From Paenibacillus sp. EZ-K15 (GTDB lineage Bacteria > Bacillota > Bacilli > Paenibacillales > Paenibacillaceae): a stretch of 64,000 nucleotides of DNA. Where the stretch lies: NCBI RefSeq assembly GCF_002573715.1, contig NZ_PDHM01000013.1, positions 1 to 64,000 on the forward strand, in the 5' to 3' direction. The notes under the pieces were generated by a model. It worked only from the letters and a program-made list of their open reading frames with translations. It was not told where the DNA came from and searched no databases. Positions 28,581 through 37,186 of this stretch are shown piece after piece; position 1 is the first letter of the stretch, and the number at the start of each line of letters is the position of its first letter. Made by a program: the position numbers and the translations under genes.

Positions 28581-29171
28581 ATGAGAAGAAGCAAAAGCGA
28601 AACCCACGAGACAATACAGCTGCTGCTGAAGGTAGCCAGAACACATTTTACGGAAAAAGGCTATGCCAATGCGGCACTAGAGGAAATTGCCGACGAAGCT
28701 AACGTTACCCGCGGCGCTCTGTATCATCACTTTAAGAATAAACTAGGTTTGTTCCTGGCCGTGCTTGAATTAGCACAATCGGAAATTGCACAGCGCGTCG
28801 AAACGGAAGCGGGTAGCTCCGAGGATCCCTGGGAGCAGCTCCTGTTTGGCTGCCGGGCTTTCATTGCTGCCGTGGTAGAGCCGCAGAATAAGCGGATTAT
28901 GCTCATTGACGGTCCTAGTGTTGTAGGTTGGGAGGCTTGGCGCGAGATGGACGAGTTGCATTCGATGAGTCATTTGCGGGAGCAGTTAACTTTGATGCAG
29001 GAGCAGGGAATGATGAAGAAAATCCCTGTTGATGCGATGACCCATGCCTTGTCTGGAGCATTAAATGAATGCTCGCTTTGGGTCGCTCAAATGCCTGCAA
29101 CCAATAAAGGCATCGAGGAAACGATGGATGTGATTGCCGGCATGTTACAAGGGTTTCGAGTAAGAGACTAA
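28581..29171 (+). CDS. TetR family transcriptional regulator
   Basis: 196 residues. The N-terminal helix-turn-helix is ALEEIADEANVTRGALYHHFKNK, followed by an all-helical ligand domain of the TetR_C type. It lies in one operon with the VOC gene and most likely represses it through the 28043-28057 palindrome (inference from position and symmetry). Confidence 0.9.
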   Translation: MRRSKSETHETIQLLLKVARTHFTEKGYANAALEEIADEANVTRGALYHHFKNKLGLFLAVLELAQSEIAQRVETEAGSSEDPWEQLLFGCRAFIAAVVEPQNKRIMLIDGPSVVGWEAWREMDELHSMSHLREQLTLMQEQGMMKKIPVDAMTHALSGALNECSLWVAQMPATNKGIEETMDVIAGMLQGFRVRD

Positions 29172-29292
29172 AGTATATGATAAGGTTTACCCCTACTATG
29201 GACCGGATTTCCAACAAACCTTACAATTTGCACGAATGTTGTAAGCTGGAGAGGTACAGCAATAAATCCATGAAATGGGAAAGGGGTTAACC

Positions 29293-29835
29293 ATGAAACC
29301 AATGAAACCGTTGAAGGAATTTTTGGAAGAGCATCAAGATCATCCAATCGAAGCCATCGGAAGCTATATTTCCGAGTACATTGAACATAACTGGCAAACC
29401 GTACTTACCGTAAATCAGGAAAAACTGATGAGGGCATACAACGAGGGTGGAGATGCAGCGTATGGGACGTTTTTGAACCTTTTATTCTTGCCCATTCATA
29501 GACAATTAAAGGAATTAGGAATACGACCTGAACCGAAATTCCCCGGTGAGTTTGACATCTCAAGAGAATGGGGAAGCCAGGAAGGGACGGACCAACAGCG
29601 CTGGATGTGGAGCACGGTTTATTCGCCAGAGCAGGAGCGACTAGGCACCATCGTCACCGTCGTATATCACGATCATACACAGTTTCGCGTCCCCAGGCAG
29701 CCTCGCATCATAGCTTTGCAGGAGACAGAAAAAGAGGAAGTCGTCGCAGCTCTTTCGCTCAAGTCGCCGAATTTTAAGGAAGCACTCGAATTTACGGTTG
29801 AATATGAAGCATATCTTCGGAGTTTGCAGGAGTAG
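29293..29835 (+). CDS. Hypothetical protein
   Basis: 180 residues, soluble, no signal peptide or membrane segment, mixed alpha/beta with an acidic N-terminal helix. I do not recognise the family. Start ATG 29293 has GGGAAAGGGG upstream (an ATG at 29275 is in frame but overlaps nothing like a site). Good ribosome binding site, normal codon use and a terminator 95 bases downstream support a real gene. Confidence 0.75.
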   Translation: MKPMKPLKEFLEEHQDHPIEAIGSYISEYIEHNWQTVLTVNQEKLMRAYNEGGDAAYGTFLNLLFLPIHRQLKELGIRPEPKFPGEFDISREWGSQEGTDQQRWMWSTVYSPEQERLGTIVTVVYHDHTQFRVPRQPRIIALQETEKEEVVAALSLKSPNFKEALEFTVEYEAYLRSLQE

Positions 29836-29930
29836 GAAATAACGATGCAGCGGATGCAGCGCGGATTTTTCTGCCCATCAAGGAGATGTCTTCATCCTAG
29901 TATAAGATTTCTGATGGTTCATTAGCCTAT

Positions 29931-29980
29931 AAAAAAGCGCCTTGAGCAGGATGGAAATATCCTGGGACAAGGCGCTTTTA
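29931..29980. terminator. Bidirectional intrinsic terminator
   Basis: AAAAAAGCGCCTTG stem with CAAGGCGCTTTT enclosing a second small hairpin; serves both convergent genes. Confidence 0.88.
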
Positions 29981-29984
29981 ACAT

Positions 29985-30938
29985 TTAGATTGAAGACAGC
30001 TGATCAACCGTTAGGTCTAACCAGTCTAATTCTTCCCTTGTCAGCTGGATGGTTGAACCCTCATCACAGGATTTTAATTCTTCGGCTGATTGCGCACCGA
30101 TCAACGCACAGGTCGGGAAGGGCTGGTTCAGCACGTAAGCTAGCGCAATCTGAATGGCTGTCACATGTTTAGATGCCGCCAGCTGCTTTGCACGCTCTAA
30201 TCGCTCCCAGTTCTCATCGCTGTAGAACACCCGCACAAGATCCGCATTATCCCGAATTTCAGGCGTGAATCGGCCGGTGAAGAATCCTCTCGCTTGGGAA
30301 GACCAGGAGAGCAGCGGGAACTGCTCGGATTCATGCCACGCAATTGTCTCTGCATCGGCAGACACGCAGCCTTTCCAGAACGGCTCGTTTGGTTTGGCCA
30401 GACTGAGATTCGGGCTGCTAAAGGAGAAACCGACCAATCCATTCGCCTCGGCATAGGCATTGGCATCCCGGATGCGCTCCCATGTCCAGTTGGATACCCC
30501 AATGGCGCCAACGCTGCCATCGGCAATGTATTCGTTCAGAGCCTCGATAACTTCACCTGCCGGAACCTCAGGGTCGTCACGGTGAAGCGCGTACAGATCG
30601 ATGAAATTCGTTTGCAGTCTTTCAAAGCTCATTGTGATGTCACTCTTGATGTCTTTTTTATTGACGCGCGGGCCGTTCTGGTCATGATGGGCACCCTTGG
30701 TCAGTATGACGATCTGATCCCGGTTTCCTCTTTCCAGCATGTATCTGCCGATGACTTCTTCGCTTTGACCTCCACAGTAGATGTGGGCGGTATCAACGGA
30801 ATTGCCGCCAATAGCCAGGTATGCATCCATATTCGCGGCTGCTTTCTCATACGAATCATGATAGAAATAGTCTGTTCCTTTCATTAGCGCAGAGACGGGT
30901 TTGTTTAATCCCTTGATTGATATATATTTCATATTCAT
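29985..30938 (-). CDS. Aldo/keto reductase
   Basis: 317-residue NADPH-dependent oxidoreductase of the AKR TIM-barrel fold. The active-site motif VDTAHIY supplies Asp and Tyr, ILTKGAHH the Lys region and YALHRDD the His. GVSNW marks the cofactor-side strand. It is the second gene of an operon with the Gfo/Idh/MocA gene (17 bases between them), suggesting a joint role in sugar or inositol-type metabolism (inference). Confidence 0.88.
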   Translation of the reverse strand: MNMKYISIKGLNKPVSALMKGTDYFYHDSYEKAAANMDAYLAIGGNSVDTAHIYCGGQSEEVIGRYMLERGNRDQIVILTKGAHHDQNGPRVNKKDIKSDITMSFERLQTNFIDLYALHRDDPEVPAGEVIEALNEYIADGSVGAIGVSNWTWERIRDANAYAEANGLVGFSFSSPNLSLAKPNEPFWKGCVSADAETIAWHESEQFPLLSWSSQARGFFTGRFTPEIRDNADLVRVFYSDENWERLERAKQLAASKHVTAIQIALAYVLNQPFPTCALIGAQSAEELKSCDEGSTIQLTREELDWLDLTVDQLSSI

Positions 30939-30955
30939 ATCCTCCTTGGGTGTAT

Positions 30956-31957
30956 TTACAATACAATTCGCTTCCGTTCATGGGCAGATTGCAGGCAGGC
31001 GTCAATGACTTTCATGTTGTGAATGGCGTCCTCTGCGGAGTAGCGGAGAGGCTTGTTGTTCAAAATAGCTTCAGCCATGTGGTCGCCTTGTTCGCTGTAT
31101 GCGTTTGCACGAGGAACCTCGATTTCTTTACGTCCTTCGCCGGTCGTTAAGAAGAAGTTCGCTCCGTCCTCAGGCAGGCTATAGGCGTAAGGGACTTCAA
31201 TCAGGCCATCCGTACCCACAATTTCAAGAGGGTTGCGATAAGCCGCCCACATTCCGCAATCAAATGTCAGGGCTACATTGCCTCCAAATTCGACTAATCC
31301 GGATGCCATCATGTCGACATGGTCATGCTCAGGGGAGAAGAAGGCTTGAACGGTAACAGCTTCCGGCTCTTTATCCAGCAGGATGCGCGCGGCATTGATT
31401 GGATAACAGCCGACATCATAAATCGAGCCGCCGCCCCAATCCTTGCGGAAACGGACATTCCCGTGATTGGCGGAGCTGTTGAAGGTAAACGCGCTGCGTA
31501 TGCCCCGAATGTCCCCGATGGCACCGGCGTCGATCATTTCCTTCATCAAGTCATACCGCGGGTGATAGCGATACATAAAGGCTTCGGCCAGCACTACCCC
31601 AGCTTTAGCTGCTGCTTCAACCATTTCAGCTGCTTCTGCTTCCGTCAACGCAAGCGGTTTTTCGCATAGAATGTGTTTACCGGCTTCCGCCGCACGGATG
31701 CTCCATTCTTTATGTAGATGGTTAGGGAGCGGAATATAGATAGCATCTATCGAAGAATCCTCGAGCAAGGACTCGTAACTGCCGTATGCAGTTGGAATAT
31801 TCAGTTCCTTTGCCGTTTCCGCTGCCTTTGCCTGATCGCGGCTCGCAATGGCAACGACATCATTGAGACGGGATTGCTGTAAACCAGGTATGACCGAGCG
31901 TTTGGCAATGCTGGCGCAGCCAAGGATTCCCCAACGAAGTTTTTGAGTCATGTTCAT
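30956..31957 (-). CDS. Gfo/Idh/MocA family oxidoreductase
   Basis: 333 residues: N-terminal Rossmann NAD(P)-binding fold (WGILGCASIAKRSVIPGL), the EKPLAL motif with the catalytic-dyad Lys, then the alpha/beta C-terminal domain with a DVGCYPINAARILL helix. Probably a sugar or cyclitol dehydrogenase. It is first gene of the operon with the aldo/keto reductase and divergent from the AraC regulator at 32071, which probably controls both. Confidence 0.88.
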   Translation of the reverse strand: MNMTQKLRWGILGCASIAKRSVIPGLQQSRLNDVVAIASRDQAKAAETAKELNIPTAYGSYESLLEDSSIDAIYIPLPNHLHKEWSIRAAEAGKHILCEKPLALTEAEAAEMVEAAAKAGVVLAEAFMYRYHPRYDLMKEMIDAGAIGDIRGIRSAFTFNSSANHGNVRFRKDWGGGSIYDVGCYPINAARILLDKEPEAVTVQAFFSPEHDHVDMMASGLVEFGGNVALTFDCGMWAAYRNPLEIVGTDGLIEVPYAYSLPEDGANFFLTTGEGRKEIEVPRANAYSEQGDHMAEAILNNKPLRYSAEDAIHNMKVIDACLQSAHERKRIVL

Positions 31958-32070
31958 CAGCTCCTATACAACTTATTAAGATTATATTGCGATTATAAAA
32001 GACAAGAATTAAAATTGATATAATATTATTTTGTAGTTCAATACAACAATATTGTCATTTGAGGAGTATT

Positions 32071-32910
32071 ATGATGAAACGACAAAGTCATCTGTTAACC
32101 CTTCCGCAAATGCCATTCTTCTGCCTGCCCGAATCAGTAGGAATATACCGGGATGAACTGGACCATACCGTTACGCGGGCAGCCGGGTCTCTGAACAATT
32201 TCAATATTCATTATGTGGCTTCCGGTAAAGGGTATGTTGAAATCGAAAATGTAGTTCATACGCTTGGCCCAGGTGAAGCCGTGCTATATTTTCCTATGCA
32301 GGCTCAGCGTTATTACACCAGCGAGGACGATCCGTGGGATGTGCGGTGGTTCCACTTTTATGGCAGCGGTCTGCAGAACTATTTCATCGAACGTGGATTT
32401 CATAAAAGCCAGCTGTGGAGCATTCGGCAGCCGTCAGCCTTTGAGGAAGCGCACGAAGCGCTGTTATGTGAGGCGGAGACCCACCGGATGCTCAAGCCAG
32501 CGCAGCTGTCCACGCTAACGTATTCCTTGTTAGCCGTATTCGTGGAGCAGGCGTCCGCATTATCGGACAATAAATCGAACAACTCGGCCAACCGGATTCT
32601 TGAACTGCTGCCGATCATGCAGCAGGAAGCGGCACAACCGTTTATTTTGGAAGAGTGGGCGGACAGACTTGGCGTCACCACCTACTATTTCTGCAAATTA
32701 TTCCGCAATGTCATGGAGATGACCCCGATGGATTTTGTGACGCGCTGCCGTCTTCAGATGGCAAAGCAGTGGCTGCTCGACCATAAAGAAAAAACCATCG
32801 GACAAATTGCAGTGGAAGCGGGCTATCCGAGCGTCAGTTACTTTAACAAGCGATTTATGGAGCATGAAGGTATGACGCCATCTTCCTATCGTCGCTTATT
32901 TGGGGTATAG
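32071..32910 (+). CDS. AraC family transcriptional regulator
   Basis: 279 residues: N-terminal cupin sensor (about 20-150; GPGEAVLYFPMQAQRYY) and C-terminal double helix-turn-helix (about 180-279; WADRLGVTTYYFCKLFR, IGQIAVEAGYPSVSYFNKRF). Start ATG 32071 has GAGGAG upstream. Divergent from the Gfo/Idh-aldo/keto reductase operon over a 113-base AT-rich gap, so it is the likely sugar-responsive regulator of that operon. Confidence 0.9.
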   Translation: MMKRQSHLLTLPQMPFFCLPESVGIYRDELDHTVTRAAGSLNNFNIHYVASGKGYVEIENVVHTLGPGEAVLYFPMQAQRYYTSEDDPWDVRWFHFYGSGLQNYFIERGFHKSQLWSIRQPSAFEEAHEALLCEAETHRMLKPAQLSTLTYSLLAVFVEQASALSDNKSNNSANRILELLPIMQQEAAQPFILEEWADRLGVTTYYFCKLFRNVMEMTPMDFVTRCRLQMAKQWLLDHKEKTIGQIAVEAGYPSVSYFNKRFMEHEGMTPSSYRRLFGV

Positions 32911-33083
32911 TTATGGATATCACGTCGCCAGGTCAGGTGAGAACTCGACTTAGGTCCAGGTCCTATTCACACCTATAGTCGGTTTTGGAAACGGCTTGCC
33001 TCTACTACAATGGAATTAACGAAGGATTTGACGAAATCCGGATTCAATGAAATATGTAATCAATGTATGTGGGGGAAAGCCAA

Positions 33084-33674
33084 ATGTCCGATAACCAAAA
33101 TATATATGTTCTACTGACCGATACGGGTACGATGTTTACCAGGCTGATTAAACGAATTACTGCCGCGCCCTATAATCATGCTTCGCTGGCGCTGGACGAG
33201 AACTTGAATGAAGTGTTCAGCTTTGGCCGCAAATGCGCCAACAATCCCTGGGTTGGGGGATTTGTTGAGGAAGATGTATACGAAGGAACCTTCCGTCACT
33301 TTCCAGGTACGCGCTGCGCTCTGCTCCGACTCGAGGTCACTAGAGAGCAATTTGAGGCGGCAAGAAGCGTGATTCAAAATTATAAGGATGAAGAGGATGC
33401 GTACGGGTACAATCTCATCGGTATGTTTGGCGTGCTGATGGGACTTGATATTATGAGAGAAAGATCCTACTTCTGTTCACAATTCGTAGCGGAAGCGATG
33501 AAGCAAAGCAGAATCCATCTATGGAATCGCCCTTCCTCCGCAGTAACTCCGAATGATTTCTTTCAGCATCCGGCATTCGAAGTTATTTATGAAGGCATGT
33601 TATATGACTATCCATTGCTTGACCAATCCAGGTTGGCTGGATTCCAATACCCGTTACAAACGGCTTCAAGTTGA
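33084..33674 (+). CDS. Putative YiiX/NlpC-P60-like papain-fold protein
   Basis: 196 residues. An N-terminal YNHASLALD (His) and a later SYFCSQFVAEAM (Cys) are placed as in circularly permuted NlpC/P60 (YiiX/YaeF) enzymes. No signal peptide, so an intracellular amidase or thioesterase role is possible. Start ATG 33084 is chosen for GGGGGAAAG upstream. Single gene with its own terminator. The activity is inferred from motif order only. Confidence 0.65.
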   Translation: MSDNQNIYVLLTDTGTMFTRLIKRITAAPYNHASLALDENLNEVFSFGRKCANNPWVGGFVEEDVYEGTFRHFPGTRCALLRLEVTREQFEAARSVIQNYKDEEDAYGYNLIGMFGVLMGLDIMRERSYFCSQFVAEAMKQSRIHLWNRPSSAVTPNDFFQHPAFEVIYEGMLYDYPLLDQSRLAGFQYPLQTASS

Positions 33675-33710
33675 GTTACTATTGAGTTGATTTATTGCAT
33701 ATCGAACCAT

Positions 33711-33741
33711 AACTTCTGCCCTCGGCAGAAGTTATTTTTGT
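33711..33741 (+). terminator. Intrinsic terminator
   Basis: AACTTCTGCC-CTC-GGCAGAAGTT stem followed by ATTTTTG; lies between convergent genes. Confidence 0.85.
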
Positions 33742-33762
33742 ACGGTGGGATTCTTGAAATCG

Positions 33763-34575
33763 TTATTTTAATTGCGCATTTGCGCGTGCAATGATAGACT
33801 CGATTTTTTGTTCGTGACTGTAAATGCTTTTCTTTTTCGTCAGGATCTGACCGGAGAGCGTCAGCAGCCTGGAAAGGGTATCGCTGGTTCTGGCCGATTC
33901 ATTCGCCTTTACTGCGGCTTTGAAATTTTTCCACTCGGTTGTCATCAGTTTATTCGGCGTAGAGATTGCACTTTTATCGCCCTTGATCTTGCTTTTGTAG
34001 GATTCAATCTCGGACAGGATAGAGCGGACCTTAGCCGCTTTGGAAGTTTTCTCTTTCTTGGCTGCCGTAAGTGCCGCCTGCTTACTTCGGATATCCTCAC
34101 GTCCAAGGGTAACCAGGATCTTCATGCCACCGGCCTGTGACTGCAGCATCTTGGAGAGCGTTTTGTCTTTGAGTTTCTTAGCAACGGCGATTTGCTTATT
34201 GAGAGCGGTATAGGTATTAAACAGCGGCTGGTACTTGGTTTTGGCTGCTTGGAGCTGATCCTCCAGCTTGCGGATTTTGTCCTTATCGATGTCACTGATT
34301 CTTTTGCGGGTTTCCGAAGCTTTGGCTTCATTGGCATAACGAAGGGAAGAGATTCGATCATCCCAATCCATCGCTTGCTTTCGTTCCGATTTAAAATTAT
34401 CGTACTGATTGATGAGTTTGGTACGTACGGTTCCACCGGCCCGGTCCGCCGTAGCATTCAATTGGGCTTGGACCGCATCGGTGAACTCGATCGCAGCTGC
34501 ATTCGCGAAAGGCATGGGGATTAAAGTGAGAAATAGTGCCATAACAAGGGATGAGGTCAGTAATCTTCTAAACAT
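33763..34575 (-). CDS. Secreted coiled-coil protein
   Basis: 270 residues: signal peptide (about 1-27, ending ANA-A), then almost entirely charged helix with heptad-like spacing (KIRKLEDQLQAAKTKYQPL and similar), rich in Lys, Ser and Ala. No catalytic motif. Start ATG 34575 is 8 bases from AAGGAG; an ATG two codons upstream is too close to it. It may be a wall-associated structural protein. Family not recognised. Confidence 0.75.
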   Translation of the reverse strand: MFRRLLTSSLVMALFLTLIPMPFANAAAIEFTDAVQAQLNATADRAGGTVRTKLINQYDNFKSERKQAMDWDDRISSLRYANEAKASETRKRISDIDKDKIRKLEDQLQAAKTKYQPLFNTYTALNKQIAVAKKLKDKTLSKMLQSQAGGMKILVTLGREDIRSKQAALTAAKKEKTSKAAKVRSILSEIESYKSKIKGDKSAISTPNKLMTTEWKNFKAAVKANESARTSDTLSRLLTLSGQILTKKKSIYSHEQKIESIIARANAQLK

Positions 34576-34648
34576 AAACATCGCTCCTTAACGAATAATC
34601 ATCATGAGCGGCAGTCGCATCATGACAGGATGGCCGGATCCACGACAA

Positions 34649-34697
34649 AAAGCACCCGTTAGAAAGGCGCATTCAACGCCAGACTTACGGGTGCTTC
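34649..34697 (-). terminator. Intrinsic terminator after DUF1796 gene
   Basis: On minus, AAGCACCCGTAAG pairs with CTAACGGGTGCTT, followed by a T-run. It lies between the DUF1796 gene and the coiled-coil gene, separating the two transcripts. Confidence 0.85.
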
Positions 34698-34761
34698 CTT
34701 CGTAAGAGCTCCGATTCACTTTTTGTAAATTTTACAGGTAAATTTTGGTTTTGTCAAACGC

Positions 34762-35382
34762 TTATTCCCCTGAAATGAGCGAAAATCCTCCAAGAATGGT
34801 CTTCCAAGCCTCCAAATCTCCCTCCCATGTGGGCCCTTTCGGTATTTGCTTGATGAGCACCTGATCCGAGAAAGAAGGAAGCGTAACAATACCCGGACTG
34901 CTGCTAAGCATAACAAATAACAGGGTTACGTTCGGATTGGAGTAAGTTTCGCGAATAACCTGATCAATCGTCTCAGCATCTTTTTTATGCGGGATGATCC
35001 GCACGAGCAGCGTCTTTTTTTCAGAATTCAAACAGCGGTTAAAGCGCTCGATTCTTCGATCCAGCCGTTCGCGAAAAGCGGGGTAGTCATATAGCGGCTG
35101 CTCTTCCGGGTTGTTCTTGAAATCATGGAAGGATAAACAGGAGGACCGTTTGTCGCGTACATAATAACAGTTCACGGATTTACCATATATGTCCAGGTTA
35201 TCCCGGAGCATGAAATCGCTGATTTGATGTTTAATGACTTTGCAAAATTCACGGGTCGAAGCGAAGTTGAACCAGTCCCACGGACCTGCTGCATGACGCA
35301 GCTTGTTTCTTCTTAGCTGGGCGGCAACCTGACAGTTGTGACTCAGACTGAAAATGGCACCAAACTCCATAGGGGTTGTCAT
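34762..35382 (-). CDS. DUF1796-type putative cysteine peptidase
   Basis: 206 residues. The opening FGAIFSLSHNCQVAAQLRRNK is abbreviated here as FSLSHNCQVA...LRRN: the Asn-Cys motif, with AGPWDWF just after, is the signature of the DUF1796 papain-like family. A later SCLSFHDF supplies a His. Predicted cysteine peptidase or transferase with unknown substrate; such genes often accompany surface-polysaccharide or teichoic-acid functions in Firmicutes (weak inference). Start ATG 35382 has AAGGAGG 9 bases upstream. Confidence 0.7.
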   Translation of the reverse strand: MTTPMEFGAIFSLSHNCQVAAQLRRNKLRHAAGPWDWFNFASTREFCKVIKHQISDFMLRDNLDIYGKSVNCYYVRDKRSSCLSFHDFKNNPEEQPLYDYPAFRERLDRRIERFNRCLNSEKKTLLVRIIPHKKDAETIDQVIRETYSNPNVTLLFVMLSSSPGIVTLPSFSDQVLIKQIPKGPTWEGDLEAWKTILGGFSLISGE

Positions 35383-35769
35383 GCTACCAAACCTCCTTGA
35401 ATCTATCATTAGATATCATATGCAAATTGATAGAGTTGGTATGGAGTAGTGACCAAGGAAAGATGTGGGAGAGCAGATGATAGCCACCGTTTAAGGCTAA
35501 CGGTAGAAGGGAGTGATACTTTGTGAGGAGGGTGCCGCACATGAAAAACAAAGCACGAATATGGATAGCGCTTCGTTTTTCATATATTCATATTTTCGGG
35601 AATTAAGAGATTTCCTTAACGTTGTAAATCCGCATTTTCCTGACGCGACCCCCAATAGATTTATGAAACTTTCTAACTATATTTCAATTATAATCAAACC
35701 GTTTAGAGCCTCCCTTCGTTTCCTTTTAATAGTACCGGTAAAAATCATTTATGAAATGGAGGAAGAATC
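35383..35769. other. Junction region with a 21-codon ORF and an ECF-like promoter
   Basis: 387 bases. At 35540-35605 an ATG with GAGGAGGG upstream opens a frame MKNKARIWIALRFSYIHIFGN. Its start looks like a genuine lipoprotein or membrane gene but it ends after 21 codons. The following 160 bases are AT-richer and contain AACC-N16-CGTT (35697-35720). An ACCGTT/AACGGT hairpin sits near 35489. I read this as the left border of an inserted segment. Confidence 0.4.
35697..35720 (+). promoter_or_regulatory. Candidate ECF-sigma promoter
   Basis: AACC (35697-35700) and CGTT (35717-35720) separated by 16 bases, the usual ECF -35/-10 form, 50 bases upstream of the AcfC-like gene; the third gene downstream of that one encodes an ECF sigma factor with its anti-sigma, so autoregulation is likely. 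Confidence 0.5.
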
Positions 35770-36573
35770 ATGAAGAAGACCGTGTTCCTATCAGCTCTAC
35801 TGCTCTTTGTCATTACGGCTGCCGGAATGTCAGCCTATGCAGAAATGGACCGTAAGCCGGCGTCCCAGTCGACACCAAATTCAAGCCAAACTGATCATGT
35901 CATCCGAGTGTATGGACCAGGCGGACCACTTGGACCGATCAAGGAAGCTGCTAAGCATTTTTCAGCTGAAACGGGAATCGAGGTGGAAGTAACAGCCGGA
36001 CCAGAGGGCAATTGGATCGGCCAGGCAAAGCAAGATGCAGATATTATTTTCGGTGGCTCCGAGTATATGCTGCAGGACTTCATCTTCAACCACCCCGAAA
36101 TGATCGACACTAAATCACGAACGGAGCTTTACCCGCGTGCTGCAGGAATATTGGTGAGGAAAGGAAATCCTAAGAAGATTGAAAGCCTGGAGGATTTAAC
36201 GAAAAAAGGAGTGAAAATAATCGATGTGAATGGGGCTGGCCAGCTTGGCCTGTGGGAAGACCTGGCAGGCAGAAAAGGGCTGATCGAAGGCATTTCCCAA
36301 AATATTAACCTTTCTGTAAAGTCGAGTGCCGAAGCCATTGAACAATGGAAATCGAATTCCGGCCTGGACGCCTGGATTACCTATGAATCGTGGCATTACC
36401 GGCTCCAGGATGTGACCGACCTGGTCGAACTGCCCGAAGAAGAAAAGCTCTATCGTGGAACGCCGATCGCCCTGACAAAAATCACCGATCAGAAAAAAGA
36501 GGCACAGCAATTTATTGATTATTTAAGAACGAAAGAAACTCACCAAATCTTTCAAAAATGGGGCTGGAAGTAA
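35770..36573 (+). CDS. AcfC/ModA-like periplasmic binding-fold protein
   Basis: 267 residues, signal peptide (about 1-24), then a type II solute-binding fold. VYGPGGPLGPIKEAAKHFS and ADIIFGGSEYM are like the accessory colonization factor AcfC and molybdate/sulfate-type binding proteins. No transporter genes are adjacent. Codon use is more AT-rich and Bacillus-like than the flanking genes. It opens a four-gene set with a lipoprotein, an ECF sigma factor and an anti-sigma factor. Confidence 0.78.
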   Translation: MKKTVFLSALLLFVITAAGMSAYAEMDRKPASQSTPNSSQTDHVIRVYGPGGPLGPIKEAAKHFSAETGIEVEVTAGPEGNWIGQAKQDADIIFGGSEYMLQDFIFNHPEMIDTKSRTELYPRAAGILVRKGNPKKIESLEDLTKKGVKIIDVNGAGQLGLWEDLAGRKGLIEGISQNINLSVKSSAEAIEQWKSNSGLDAWITYESWHYRLQDVTDLVELPEEEKLYRGTPIALTKITDQKKEAQQFIDYLRTKETHQIFQKWGWK

Positions 36574-36611
36574 GGACGCGCCTTGAATCTAAAAAACTGG
36601 GAGGAATATAC

Positions 36612-37100
36612 ATGAAAAAAGGAATTTTCACCCTCGCGATACTATCGATTATTTTTGCTTTGGCTGCCTGCGGAAAAAGCACTGAGGAAAAAGCAGAGAC
36701 GGATCAACCCAATCAAGCCCAAACGGAACAAACGAAATCGGAACAAGCCCCGGCTGACAGCCTCCAGCTTTTGGAGAATGAGACAGCTGGAGAGTACCTG
36801 GCGGATCCACAAGGAAGGGCCCTGTATTACTTTAAAAAGGACGAAGCAGGAAAAAGCAATTGCAGCGGAGACTGCCTAGCAAACTGGCCGGCATTTACCC
36901 AGGAGGATTTCGCCGTCCCGGAAGGTTTTGACAAAAAGGATTTCGATACGATCACAAGAGAAGACAACGGGGAGAAGCAGGTCACGTACAAAGGTTTTCC
37001 TCTCTATTATTTTGCAAAAGACCAGCAAGAAGGGGATGTAAACGGACAAGGAGTAAAAGATGTATGGTTTGTCGTAAACAGCGAAACAGAATTTGAATAA
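36612..37100 (+). CDS. Lipoprotein with PF03640-type secreted repeats
   Basis: 162 residues with a lipobox LAAC (Cys20). After a Gln/Glu-rich spacer come two units of the small secreted repeat with the marks GRALYYFKKDEAGKSNCSGDC...WPAF and GFPLYYFAKDQQ-GDVNGQG..WFVV. This COG4315-type domain is found in surface lipoproteins of unknown, possibly redox or heme-related, function. Start ATG 36612 has GGGAGG upstream; 38 bases after the AcfC-like gene, so same transcript. Confidence 0.85.
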   Translation: MKKGIFTLAILSIIFALAACGKSTEEKAETDQPNQAQTEQTKSEQAPADSLQLLENETAGEYLADPQGRALYYFKKDEAGKSNCSGDCLANWPAFTQEDFAVPEGFDKKDFDTITREDNGEKQVTYKGFPLYYFAKDQQEGDVNGQGVKDVWFVVNSETEFE

Positions 37101-37109
37101 GCCTGCCCA

Positions 37110-37147
37110 GGGAACGATCAGTCGCGGTCGTTCCCATCCTTATTTTT
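37110..37147 (+). terminator. Possible internal terminator
   Basis: GGGAACGA stem with TCGTTCCC followed by ATCCTTATTTTT, between the lipoprotein and sigma factor genes; the imperfect T-run suggests partial read-through. Confidence 0.5.
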
Positions 37148-37186
37148 AAAATAGATATATTTTTATCCAATAGCAGGGAGTGCCAT

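Noticed and set aside
35470..35540. Riboswitch-like purine-rich leader with an ACCGTT/AACGGT hairpin
   Set aside because: It does not fit any riboswitch class I can recall, and the ORF behind it is a 21-codon stub.
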